From positions 1,612,001 to 1,676,000 of the forward strand of contig NZ_CP047958.1 of NCBI RefSeq assembly GCF_014304815.1: 64,000 nucleotides of DNA. The letters are read 5' to 3'. The notes beneath the pieces are model-generated. The model saw only the letters and a program-made list of their open reading frames with translations. It ran no database searches and had not been told where the DNA came from. How positions within the stretch are numbered: the stretch's first letter is position 1; each line of letters opens with the position of its first letter. The position numbers were made by a program, and so were the translations under genes. Positions 7,714-16,258 of this stretch are shown piece by piece. The DNA comes from Synechococcus sp. MIT S9220 (GTDB taxonomy: Bacteria; Cyanobacteriota; Cyanobacteriia; PCC-6307; Cyanobiaceae).

Positions 7714-8814
7714 TCAACAACCGAATTCAATGCTCCAGGGGAGGGTTTCTCCTCCATGAAATAAGACAGGCCATTCAGTCTCTGGCAGTGACTCTTCACC
7801 TGTTGGCGGTGAAGGAGGTTCACGCAGCTTGAGAGGAACCTGTTGATCACGTCGAACCAGGGTGACAGTGTCTTCGTTTAAGGGGAGTCTGTAAAAGTTG
7901 GGCCCATGTTCACTGGCAAAGCCTTCGAGTCGACCCAAAGCATTCTCCTGCTCGAAAATCACGGCATAACTCTCCAATGCATGAAGGGCATTGAAGATGC
8001 CTGCACAACCACAGGATGACTCCTTGCCGGAGCGGGGATGGGGAGCGGAATCCGTGCCAAGGAAGAAGCAGGGCAGACCACTCGTTGCAGCCTTCACCAA
8101 CGCCCTTCGATGGCATTCCCTCTTCACGACCGGAAGACAATAAAAGTCACTGCGTAGCCCACCCATGAACATGGCGTTGCGGTTGAGATGCAGATGATGC
8201 GGAGTGATTGTGGCGGCGATGCGGTCATCACCACTCTGATAAGCATCTCGGATATAGATCGCCGATTCCTCGGTAGTGATGTGCTCAAGCACGATCCGCA
8301 ACCGAGGATGGCGCTGGCGCAACGGTTTCAGATGCCGTTCGATGAACAGGGCTTCACGGTCGAAGACATCAACATCAGGGTCCGTGACCTCACCGTGAAT
8401 CAGCAGGGGCATGTCGATGGCCTCCATGCAGGTCAACACCGATGAGATCCTGGACAGATCACTGACACCGGCTGCTGAATTGGTGGTTGCATTCGCGGGA
8501 TAAAGCTTGGCCGCTCGGAACACATCCTGAGCGAATCCCCTCGCCAGCTCATCGGGATCGAGATCGTCTGTGAGATAAGCCGTCATCAGCGGCTCGAAGC
8601 TGATCCCCTCAGGCAGAAACTCAAGAATCCTGCTGCGATAGGCCTCCGCTGCATCCACCGATGTCACCGGTGGGCGCAGGTTGGGCATCACGATGGCCCG
8701 GGCAAAGGTTCTGGCTGTGGCAGGCAGCACAGCCCGCAGCATGGCTCCATCCCTGAGGTGCACATGCCAGTCATCCGGACGGCGAAGCACCAGGGACGTT
8801 GGAACCTCCGCCAA
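7714..8814 (-). CDS. pyrC: Dihydroorotase (class II, PyrC)
   Basis: About 366 residues. It closes N-carbamoyl-aspartate to dihydroorotate in pyrimidine synthesis. The zinc ligands and catalytic residues are visible: HVHLRDG, the carbamylated Lys in AAKLYPANATTNS, HGEVTD, EHITTEE, and the general base in GTDSAPH. It resembles the proteobacterial-type PyrC in sequence. I chose the TTG at 8814, which begins one base past the bicA stop codon and gives an N-terminus (MAEVPTSLVLRRPDDWH) of normal length; an in-frame ATG at 8853 would overlap bicA. Confidence 0.93.
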   Translation of the reverse strand: MAEVPTSLVLRRPDDWHVHLRDGAMLRAVLPATARTFARAIVMPNLRPPVTSVDAAEAYRSRILEFLPEGISFEPLMTAYLTDDLDPDELARGFAQDVFRAAKLYPANATTNSAAGVSDLSRISSVLTCMEAIDMPLLIHGEVTDPDVDVFDREALFIERHLKPLRQRHPRLRIVLEHITTEESAIYIRDAYQSGDDRIAATITPHHLHLNRNAMFMGGLRSDFYCLPVVKRECHRRALVKAATSGLPCFFLGTDSAPHPRSGKESSCGCAGIFNALHALESYAVIFEQENALGRLEGFASEHGPNFYRLPLNEDTVTLVRRDQQVPLKLREPPSPPTGEESLPETEWPVLFHGGETLPWSIEFGC

Positions 8815-8815
8815 G

Positions 8816-10477
8816 TCAGACCTCCTGAAGGACAGGGAGCTCCCCCACCGCACGACGCAAAATCTCTTTCCGATCTTCGCTCACATGATTCTCAGGCAGA
8901 AGCTCAAGCAGCTTCAGCTTCTCGAGGCGATTGCGTGTGGAGCCGTTCATCACAACCAGATAAACAGACCGGCCCACTTCAACAGCTTCCTTAATGGCGT
9001 TTTCAAGGGCCAATGATGCAGTCACTCCGAGATGGGAGACCTCCGTCAGGTCGAACAGAACGGCTTCGCAGTCTTCAATAGCGTTGTGTTCTCGGCTGAT
9101 GGTCTTGGCCACACCGAAGATCATTGGACCTGTGAGCTGGAACAGCAACAGCCGTCCTCCCGCCTGATCCAGCAGTGCTTGCTGATCCTCAGGAAGTTCA
9201 ACGTCATCGTCGGTCGTACTGATGGTTTTGACACCCCGTGCCTGCAGGGCCGTCATCCGTTCAATGGTGAGGACATTGGCCACGAACACACCGATGAACA
9301 CGGCCCAGATCAGGTCAACCAGCACGGTGAGTGCAATCACCCCATAGGTGATGCATGCCGCCTTGATCGAAAGGTGGTGAGCACGCTGAAGGAAGCTCCA
9401 ATCGATGATGTCGAAACCCACCTTCAAAGCGATTCCTGCCAGCACCGCCAGAGGAATTTGCGCTGCCAGCGGCGCTGCCAGCAGGATCACCAGCATCAGG
9501 ATCAGGGCCCGGACGATCCCGGACAGAGCCGAGCGGCCCCCCGCCTGAATATTGACCACGGTGCCCATGGTGGCTCCAGCTCCTGGCAGTCCACCGAACA
9601 GACCCGACATCACATTGCCGAGGCCCTGGCCAATCAGTTCCTTATTGGAATCGTGCTCCGTACGGGTGAGGCTGTCTGCCACCACCGAGGTGAGCAGGGC
9701 ATCGATGCATCCCAGCATGCCGAGCACGGCACCATTCACCACCATCAACCGGATCTGATCACCTGAAAAGGTCGGTGGATTGAAACTGGGAAATTCGGCT
9801 GTGAATTCAGGAATCCTGCGCAGTTCAACGTCACCGAAGAGCGTGAGCGACAACAGAGTCCCCACCACAAGAGCCAGCAGCTGAGGAGGGCAGAAGCGCT
9901 TCAACTGCTCGGGTGTGAACCAAAGGATCAACAAGGTGATCACGGCCAGTCCCAGCTCAAGAGGCTGAACACCCGACAACAACGCGGGGAGAGAACTCAG
10001 AGTCCCGATCACACCGCCGGGAGGGCTGCTCTGTCCCAGAAAGGGAGCGAGCTGCAAAATGACCAGAATCACACCAATCCCGGACATGAAGCCCGAGATC
10101 ACCGTGTAGGGCATCATCGTGATGTAGCGGCCCAGACGGAAGAATCCAAACAGGATCTGGAACACGCCAGCCAGCACCACCACAGTGAAGGCCATGGCCA
10201 GTGCAGTGCCCTTGTCGGGAATCTGGCTTGTGAAACTGAGAATGACGGCGGTGAACACCACCGTCATGGGACCCGTCGGCTCGGAAATCAGTGTGGGAGT
10301 GCCACCGAAGAGCGATGCCACCAGGCCAATGATCACAGCGCCCCAAAGTCCGGCAGCGGCTCCCGCGCCGGAGGCCACGCCGAAGGCGAGGGCCATCGGC
10401 AACGCCACGACGGCTGCCGTCACACCACCGAAAACATCCCCGCGAACGTTGCGTGTACTGATGTGATTCAGAAGCAT
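8816..10477 (-). CDS. bicA: SulP-family Na+-dependent bicarbonate transporter (BicA)
   Basis: 553 residues. The N-terminal two thirds are the SulP membrane domain (NVRGDVFGGVTAAVVALPMA, TLISEPTGPMTVV, LGMLGCIDALLTSVVADSLT, RTEHDSNKELIGQGLGN); residues 430-550 are the cytoplasmic STAS domain (LLLFQLTGPMIFGVAKTISR, HLGVTASLALENA). The match in my memory is closest to BicA of Synechococcus PCC 7002, a high-flux, low-affinity, sodium-dependent HCO3- importer. It would feed the alpha-carboxysome encoded 26 kb away. pyrC follows on the same strand and a Na+/Ca2+ exchanger lies divergently upstream. Substrate is inferred from similarity only. Confidence 0.88.
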   Translation of the reverse strand: MLLNHISTRNVRGDVFGGVTAAVVALPMALAFGVASGAGAAAGLWGAVIIGLVASLFGGTPTLISEPTGPMTVVFTAVILSFTSQIPDKGTALAMAFTVVVLAGVFQILFGFFRLGRYITMMPYTVISGFMSGIGVILVILQLAPFLGQSSPPGGVIGTLSSLPALLSGVQPLELGLAVITLLILWFTPEQLKRFCPPQLLALVVGTLLSLTLFGDVELRRIPEFTAEFPSFNPPTFSGDQIRLMVVNGAVLGMLGCIDALLTSVVADSLTRTEHDSNKELIGQGLGNVMSGLFGGLPGAGATMGTVVNIQAGGRSALSGIVRALILMLVILLAAPLAAQIPLAVLAGIALKVGFDIIDWSFLQRAHHLSIKAACITYGVIALTVLVDLIWAVFIGVFVANVLTIERMTALQARGVKTISTTDDDVELPEDQQALLDQAGGRLLLFQLTGPMIFGVAKTISREHNAIEDCEAVLFDLTEVSHLGVTASLALENAIKEAVEVGRSVYLVVMNGSTRNRLEKLKLLELLPENHVSEDRKEILRRAVGELPVLQEV

Positions 10478-10602
10478 GCCAGACCGTTTCGAATGTGGCG
10501 GAATGCTAATTCCCTGTCAGCGCAATGGACTGAATCCGTGCAGGCTCGTTCCCTTATGAGAACTGGGTGGCATCGCACAATGAGAGCAGGCTGCGACGCA
10601 CG

Positions 10603-11721
10603 ATGCCCGAGTTTCTGACATCCGCCCTGGAGGTCCTCATCGGGATCGGCCTGTTGTTTGCAGGGGGAGAAGTTTTCGTCCAGGGAGCGGTGACGCTCTC
10701 GTTGATTTTCGGAATCCCTCAACTGGTGATCGGACTCACTGTCGTGTCGATCGGAACCAGTGCTCCTGAACTGTTCGTGAGTATCAATTCCGTTTTGCGT
10801 GGATTGGATTCCCTGGCCGTGAGCAACGTGGTGGGCAGCAACATCTTCAATGTGATGGTGGTGCTAGGCAGCAGTGCTGTGGTGATGCCACTGCGCGTCG
10901 AAAGCCGTCTCGTTCGCAGGGATGTGCCGTTAATGATCGCGGTGTCCGCGGCGGTCTGGGGCATGGCCTCGGCTGGGAGGGTGACCTGGCAGTCGGGCGT
11001 GGCACTACTGCTGGCCCTGGTGATCAACTCAATCTGGGAAATCCGCACAGCCCGAGAGGAGCCAGCAGGTGTTGAAGGAGCCGAACCCGATGTGAATCCC
11101 GACCAGGGCAAGCGCGGCATCCTCAAAGCGGTGTTGTCACTGTTACTGGGAATTCTGCTGCTGGGTATTGGGTCGCGGGTTCTCGTCAGCGGTGCCAGCG
11201 GCGCCGCTGCTTATCTGGGCGTCAGTGAAGCGGTGATTGGACTCACGATCGTGTCCGCCGGCACCTCAATGCCCGAATTGATCACCTCTCTGGTGGCTGC
11301 CATCAAGGGCCGAACCGATCTGGCAATCGGCAATGTTGTGGGCAGCAACCTGCTCAACCAGCTGCTCGTACTGGGCGCTAGTTCCGTGGCAGCGGCTGGC
11401 GCCGGCGGTTTGCAGGTGAGTCCCTTGCTGATTCAGCGCGACATGCCGGTCATGGTGCTGACCGCACTGGCCTGCATGCCAATCTTCTGGACCAAAGGCC
11501 AGATCACCCGACTGGAAGGGGGAATCCTGCTGGCCCTGTACGTGTTTTACGTGGTTGATCAGGTGCTGCCTCGCACATTGCCCACCTGGCAGGACGAATT
11601 CCGACTGGTGATGCTTTGCCTCGTGGTTCCAGCTGTAGTTGTCGTGATCGTTGTTCAAGCTGGTCTGTACTGGCGACAGCTACAACGCAAGCGTCTCAAA
11701 GAGCCCAATGAGCTGAGCTGA
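10603..11721 (+). CDS. Na+/Ca2+ antiporter (CaCA family, YrbG-like)
   Basis: 372 residues with about ten membrane helices in two homologous halves. Each half has an alpha-repeat ion-binding signature: GLTVVSIGTSAPELFVSI ... VVGSNIFNVMVVLG and GLTIVSAGTSMPELITSL ... VVGSNLLNQLLVLG. The acidic residue after each P is the cation ligand. The ATG at 10603 was chosen because the domain starts right after it; an upstream start at 10567 is possible. It is divergent from bicA with about 125 bases between, so both share a control region. It may manage Na+ brought in with bicarbonate, but that is inference. Confidence 0.88.
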   Translation: MPEFLTSALEVLIGIGLLFAGGEVFVQGAVTLSLIFGIPQLVIGLTVVSIGTSAPELFVSINSVLRGLDSLAVSNVVGSNIFNVMVVLGSSAVVMPLRVESRLVRRDVPLMIAVSAAVWGMASAGRVTWQSGVALLLALVINSIWEIRTAREEPAGVEGAEPDVNPDQGKRGILKAVLSLLLGILLLGIGSRVLVSGASGAAAYLGVSEAVIGLTIVSAGTSMPELITSLVAAIKGRTDLAIGNVVGSNLLNQLLVLGASSVAAAGAGGLQVSPLLIQRDMPVMVLTALACMPIFWTKGQITRLEGGILLALYVFYVVDQVLPRTLPTWQDEFRLVMLCLVVPAVVVVIVVQAGLYWRQLQRKRLKEPNELS

Positions 11722-11743
11722 ATTGAGAGATCTCGCTTTGGGA

Positions 11744-11761
11744 GCGATGTCACAACATCGC
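11744..11761. repeat. Perfect inverted repeat upstream of the ARTO operon
   Basis: GCGATGT-CACA-ACATCGC, a 7-bp perfect dyad with a 4-base centre, about 60 bases ahead of the DUF2231/ctaCDE operon. The palindrome GAGATCTC lies close by at 11727-11734. It could be an operator, or a hairpin ending the exchanger transcript, but no T-tract follows. Confidence 0.4.
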
Positions 11762-11819
11762 GAACATTCGTAAATGAAAGGCTGACTGCATCCTGAATGC
11801 TGTCCATCCTTGGAGGACG

Positions 11820-12335
11820 TTGCGCGGCTTGCCGATGCTCGAGCTGCTTCCACCTCTCAACGATAAAAATCTTCCCTGGCTGGATGTCATCCATCCAATC
11901 GTTGTTCACTTCGTGATCGCAATGGCGCTGATCACCGTGGTATTTGATCTGATTGGAGTCATCACCAACAAACGCAATCTATTTGAAGTCAGCTTTTGGA
12001 ATCTTGTGGTGGCGACCATTGCAATCTTCGTCGCCATTATCTTCGGCCAAATTGAAGCGGGCCTGGCCAACCCCTATGGAGCTTCCAGAGACATTTTGAA
12101 TTACCACAGCACGATCGGCTGGTCGCTCGCCGGTGTGCTTGGTCTTTTCACAGGCTGGCGCTATGTGGTGAGACAAAAGGATCCAACTCGGCTGCCTGCA
12201 GGTTTTCTCGTACTCGATGGTGTGCTCGCCACGCTCGTTTTTTGCCAGGTGTATCTGGGAGACATGCTCGTTTGGATTTACGGACTGCACACTGTGCCTG
12301 TGGTTGATGCAATCCGCAGTGGAGCGGTGTCATGA
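11820..12335 (+). CDS. DUF2231 membrane protein (ARTO operon, first gene)
   Basis: Up to 171 residues with four membrane helices. It has the DUF2231 pattern of conserved histidines in helices (WLDVIHPIVVHFVIAMALIT; NYHSTIGWSLAG). A GGAGG Shine-Dalgarno at 11812-11816 lies only three bases before the TTG at 11820; a TTG at 11829 or the ATG at 11835 are also possible starts. The conserved membrane histidines resemble heme- or quinone-site ligands, but the family has no proven activity. Its place directly before ctaC suggests a part in the oxidase or in its assembly. Confidence 0.8.
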   Translation: MRGLPMLELLPPLNDKNLPWLDVIHPIVVHFVIAMALITVVFDLIGVITNKRNLFEVSFWNLVVATIAIFVAIIFGQIEAGLANPYGASRDILNYHSTIGWSLAGVLGLFTGWRYVVRQKDPTRLPAGFLVLDGVLATLVFCQVYLGDMLVWIYGLHTVPVVDAIRSGAVS

Positions 12336-12970
12336 ACTCTGAGAAATTCTTCCAACTGATCGCGATTCCTTCTCCCATCAACCAGATCGCAGACCAGCTC
12401 GGGGCCAATGATCTTCCCTACAGGATTCCAATCCATCCGAACCTGGTTCACTTCACAATCGGATTGTTCGCAATCGGCATTGCTTTCGATTTCGCAGGTG
12501 CGTTCTATTCACTGGAAAAAAGGATCTTCCGTTTCCTGGCATTACCTGTGACGCGCACCGGCTTTCATGACGTGGGCTGGTACAACGTTTTGGCCTGCAG
12601 CGTGATCACTTTTTTCACGGTGGCCGCCGGCTTCTACGAAATGCTCCTGGCCGTACCGCTGCCAGGGGAGATTCGCACCGTGATCGGACAAAACGCCATC
12701 AACACAATGATCTGGCATGCCATCGGCGGCGTGGCCCTGCTGCTGATCATCGTGGTGATGACCATCTGGCGGGGATATCAACGCTTCGTATGGCGCAAAG
12801 ACTTCGGTCGAGAAGTGACCTGGCTGTATCTCTTCTGTGGAGCAACAATCCTGCTTGTGATGGGCGTGCATGGAAGTCTTGGTGCCTGGCTTGCCAGTGA
12901 GTTCGGCGTACACATCACGGCAGATCAACTTTTAGCTGCCGGGGCAGATCTCAAGGAGTCGCTTCCATGA
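12332..12970 (+). CDS. DUF2231 membrane protein (ARTO operon, second gene)
   Basis: 212 residues, a longer paralogue of the preceding gene. It has HPNLVHFTIGLFAIGIAFDF, MIWHAIGGVALLLI and a third His-bearing helix (VMGVHGSLGAWLASEFG). It overlaps the previous gene by four bases (ATGA) and overlaps ctaC by four bases at its end, so the three are translated as a coupled unit. Two DUF2231 proteins ahead of ctaC suggest a membrane heterodimer associated with this oxidase. That is inference from order. Confidence 0.8.
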   Translation: MNSEKFFQLIAIPSPINQIADQLGANDLPYRIPIHPNLVHFTIGLFAIGIAFDFAGAFYSLEKRIFRFLALPVTRTGFHDVGWYNVLACSVITFFTVAAGFYEMLLAVPLPGEIRTVIGQNAINTMIWHAIGGVALLLIIVVMTIWRGYQRFVWRKDFGREVTWLYLFCGATILLVMGVHGSLGAWLASEFGVHITADQLLAAGADLKESLP

Positions 12971-13914
12971 CATCGACTCGCCGAATGAATCAAAAACGCT
13001 TTCCAGTCAAGCTGTTCCTGACAATCCTGATCGCGACAGCCATTGATCTTCTGGCAAGCATTCAGATCTCACGTTGGGCTTACGGATGGCTCCCGATCCC
13101 AGCCTCCTCTGCCGCACCTTATGTGGATGATCTTTTCAGTCTGGAAGTAGGAATCGGAGCATTTATCTTCATCGGCTGCGTTGGATTCATCATCTGGTCC
13201 GTTTTATTCAGTCGTGCCGAAAAATATGACGAAAGTGATGGTCTGCCAATTGAGGGCAACACGAAACTAGAAATCATATGGACCGTGATTCCATTCTTCG
13301 TTGTCATGGCTCTGGCCTTTTATTCAATTCACGTCAACGAAACACTGGCCACTCTTGGTCCAAAACAAAAATATGACGTTGCCATCAATCAGGCACCCGA
13401 AGCCGTTGCCACTCTGGATGTCACTCGTGAGGTCGGACCCATCGAAGTGATTTCGAGGCAATGGTCCTGGGAGTTCATCTATCCAAGTGGAGTTCGCAGT
13501 TCCGAGCTGCATCTTCCTGTGAATTTGAGAGCGAATTTTCTATTGAGTTCTAAGGACGTCATTCACAGCTTCTATATCCCAGCCTTCCGTCTCAAACAGG
13601 ACATCATTCCAGGCAGCGTGATTTCCTACAGCCTCACACCCACAAAAGAAGGACGCTTCCGGCTGCGCGATGCAATGTTTAGCGGCGCTTATTTCTCCCA
13701 GAACCAGACCGATGTGATCGTTGAATCGGAAGAGAACTACGACGCATGGCTGACAAGAACCGCCAAGCGCCCGATGGTGAAGGGACTGAGCCCAGGCACC
13801 ACTCTCTACGAAAAACGCCTCAAGGAAGGTGACCGGGGCTGGGCCACGGTTGCTCCAGCGCCCCCTCCCATGGTCAACGACCCCGGCAATCCCGAAGCGC
13901 CCCACGACTCCTGA
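12967..13914 (+). CDS. ctaC: Alternative terminal oxidase subunit II, CuA-less (ARTO)
   Basis: 315 residues: two membrane helices and a periplasmic cupredoxin-like domain. It keeps QWSWEFIYP and DVIHSFYIPAFRLKQD (His200 in place). At the CuA loop, where C-A-E-L-C-G-x-x-H-x-x-M is expected, residues 235-246 read D-A-M-F-S-G-A-Y-F-S-Q-N. Both cysteines, the second histidine and the methionine are therefore lost. This is the mark of the cyanobacterial ARTO (CtaII) oxidase, which cannot take electrons from cytochrome c by CuA and is thought to use quinol. It overlaps the DUF2231 gene and is four bases from ctaD. Confidence 0.9.
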   Translation: MTSTRRMNQKRFPVKLFLTILIATAIDLLASIQISRWAYGWLPIPASSAAPYVDDLFSLEVGIGAFIFIGCVGFIIWSVLFSRAEKYDESDGLPIEGNTKLEIIWTVIPFFVVMALAFYSIHVNETLATLGPKQKYDVAINQAPEAVATLDVTREVGPIEVISRQWSWEFIYPSGVRSSELHLPVNLRANFLLSSKDVIHSFYIPAFRLKQDIIPGSVISYSLTPTKEGRFRLRDAMFSGAYFSQNQTDVIVESEENYDAWLTRTAKRPMVKGLSPGTTLYEKRLKEGDRGWATVAPAPPPMVNDPGNPEAPHDS

Positions 13915-13918
13915 AACG

Positions 13919-15607
13919 ATGACGCTCACTAATTACGACCCGAGGGTGCTCAAGGCTCCCCACCCCGTTCCAGGAGCTCCGGACAACTGGAAGCGCTTCT
14001 TCAGCTTCAATACCGACGCCAAGGTCATCGGCATTCAATACATCGGTCTCTCCCTGCTCTTTTTGCTTCTGGGTGGGTTACTGGCCATGGTCATGCGCGG
14101 GGAATTGATCACGCCACCTGCTGATCTAGTCGACCCGAGTGTCTACAACGGTCTCTACACAATGCACGGAACAGTGATGCTGTTCCTGTTTCTGTTTCCG
14201 GTTCTGAACGGCTTCAACAACCTGTTAATCCCCACCATGATCGGTGCTCCCGACATGGCTTTTCCCAAGCTCAATGCCGCGGCCTTCTGGCTGGTACCTG
14301 TGTTTGCTGTCGTGCTGCTGAGCAGCTTCTTCGTGCCGGGCGGACCAGCTTCATCGGGATGGTGGTCTTATCCACCCATGAGCATTCAGAACCCACTCGG
14401 ACATTTCATCAATGGTGAATTTCTCTGGATCCTTGCTGTAGCAATTTCGGGGGTGTCTTCGATCATGGGAGCCGTCAATTTCGTCACCACAATCATTCGA
14501 ATGCGGGCTCCGGGCATGGGATATTTCCGCATGCCGGTGTTTGTGTGGACCGCATGGGCAGCGCAGACCCTTCAGCTGATTGGTCTTCCGGCACTCACCG
14601 GTGGAGCCATCATGCTCCTGTTCGATCTCAGTTTCGGGACCAGTTTTTTCAAGCCTGAAGGAGGTGGAGACCCCGTCCTTTACCAGCACTTCTTCTGGTT
14701 CTATTCACATCCCGCGGTGTACGTGATGGTGCTTCCCGTGTTCGGCATCTTCTCGGAGCTGATCACGGTGTATTCACGTAAGCCTCTGTTCGGCTACAAG
14801 TTCGTAGCGCTGGCCTCCTTCATCATCACCTTCCTGGGACTGATTGTCTGGGTACACCACATGTTCTACACGGGAACTCCTCAGTGGATGCGCAATCTGT
14901 TCATGATCACCACAATGCTGATCGCTGTGCCCACTGGTGTCAAAGTGTTCGCCTGGCTGGGAACGCTTTGGGGAGGAAAAATCCGTCTCACCACACCGAT
15001 GCTGTTTGTGCTGGGAGGCCTGGTGAATTTCATTTTCGGAGGTATTACAGGCGTCATGCTTGGCACGGTTCCGATTGATATCCACGTCGGCAATACTTAC
15101 TTCGTTGTTGCTCATTTTCATTACATCATCTTCAACACCATTGGATTCGGAGTCTTCGCGGGAATTTACCACTGGTTTCCGAAATTTACCGGTCGCATGT
15201 ACTACGAGGGATTGGGAAAAGTTCATTTCACTCTCACCTTCATCGGTGCCACGCTCAACTGGCTTCCTCTTCACTGGGCAGGCCTCTACGGCATGCCTCG
15301 ACGGGTTGCCTCCTATGACCCCGAATTCGCTCTCTGGAATGTGATCGCGAGCATCGGAGCCTTTATGCTTGGAGTGGCTTCTATCCCCTTCATTCTTAAC
15401 ATCGTCAGCTCTTGGGCGAGGGGTGCCAAAGCCCCCGCCAATCCCTGGAGAGCAATCGGCCTGGAGTGGTTACTTCCCTCACCGCCTCCTGCTGAAAATT
15501 TCGAAGACGATATTCCCACTGTGATCAGCGAGCCCTATGGCTATGGCCTAGGAAAACCCCTTGTAGAAGACGAAGATTTCTATATCAGACGTTCTATGGA
15601 GGCCTAA
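13919..15607 (+). CDS. ctaD: Alternative terminal oxidase subunit I (ARTO, heme-copper, A2-type)
   Basis: 562 residues, 12 or more membrane helices. The heme ligand His83 (MHGTVMLF), the copper-site His264-Tyr268 pair (FYSHPAVY), the CuB histidines (WVHHMF) and the double heme ligands (VVAHFHYI) are all present, so the catalytic core is complete. The usual D-channel Glu after HP is Ala266, preceded by Tyr262-Ser263. This YS motif is that of A2-type oxidases. An in-frame ATG lies further upstream at 13829, but the one at 13919, after the ctaC stop, gives the normal N-terminus. Confidence 0.95.
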   Translation: MTLTNYDPRVLKAPHPVPGAPDNWKRFFSFNTDAKVIGIQYIGLSLLFLLLGGLLAMVMRGELITPPADLVDPSVYNGLYTMHGTVMLFLFLFPVLNGFNNLLIPTMIGAPDMAFPKLNAAAFWLVPVFAVVLLSSFFVPGGPASSGWWSYPPMSIQNPLGHFINGEFLWILAVAISGVSSIMGAVNFVTTIIRMRAPGMGYFRMPVFVWTAWAAQTLQLIGLPALTGGAIMLLFDLSFGTSFFKPEGGGDPVLYQHFFWFYSHPAVYVMVLPVFGIFSELITVYSRKPLFGYKFVALASFIITFLGLIVWVHHMFYTGTPQWMRNLFMITTMLIAVPTGVKVFAWLGTLWGGKIRLTTPMLFVLGGLVNFIFGGITGVMLGTVPIDIHVGNTYFVVAHFHYIIFNTIGFGVFAGIYHWFPKFTGRMYYEGLGKVHFTLTFIGATLNWLPLHWAGLYGMPRRVASYDPEFALWNVIASIGAFMLGVASIPFILNIVSSWARGAKAPANPWRAIGLEWLLPSPPPAENFEDDIPTVISEPYGYGLGKPLVEDEDFYIRRSMEA

Positions 15608-15610
15608 GTA

Positions 15611-16216
15611 ATGACCAGCACCAATGCTGAATTACCACTGAAGCATGTACCCGGACACATCCAACATGACGGGCACAATCTCACTGGCTTTATCATATTT
15701 CTCTGCTCGGAAAGCATCATCTTCCTGGCATTTTTTATCGGCTATGCGCTACTGAAGATTACCAGTCCCGAATGGTTACCTGATGGCGTCGAAGGCCTGG
15801 AAACCAGGATGCCTCTCATCAACACGGTCATTCTCGTAAGCTCCAGCTTTGTGGCTTATTTTGCCGAGCGCTATCTCCACAAAGAGAATCTCTGGGGATT
15901 CCGGGCCATGTGGTTACTCACGATGGCCATGGGCAGCTACTTCGTCTACGGGCAGTATGTCGAATGGTCGGAGCTGAAATTCGGCCTGGGCAGTGGAGTT
16001 TTCGGTGGAACGTTTTATTTACTGACCGGATTTCATGGCCTACATGTAATCACAGGAATTCTACTGATGGGCCTGATGCTGGCGCGCTCCTTCCGCCCAA
16101 ACAACTATGCCAAAGGTGATATGGGTGTCACCGCAGTGAGCCTGTTCTGGCATTTTGTGGATGTGATCTGGATCATCCTTTATGTCCTGATTTATGTGTG
16201 GCAGCGAACCAGCTGA
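15611..16216 (+). CDS. ctaE: Alternative terminal oxidase subunit III (ARTO)
   Basis: 201 residues with five membrane helices, typical of the short prokaryotic CtaE. Conserved features are GFIIFLCSESIIFLAFFIGY, the FYLLTGFHGLHVITG stretch and SLFWHFVDVIWIILYVLIYV near the C-terminus. It begins three bases after ctaD and ends the ctaCDE unit. The GMC flavoprotein follows after 42 bases. Confidence 0.95.
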   Translation: MTSTNAELPLKHVPGHIQHDGHNLTGFIIFLCSESIIFLAFFIGYALLKITSPEWLPDGVEGLETRMPLINTVILVSSSFVAYFAERYLHKENLWGFRAMWLLTMAMGSYFVYGQYVEWSELKFGLGSGVFGGTFYLLTGFHGLHVITGILLMGLMLARSFRPNNYAKGDMGVTAVSLFWHFVDVIWIILYVLIYVWQRTS

Positions 16217-16258
16217 TCGCCGTTTGTATCACTTAGTCCTCAACGACATCAGCCAAAT

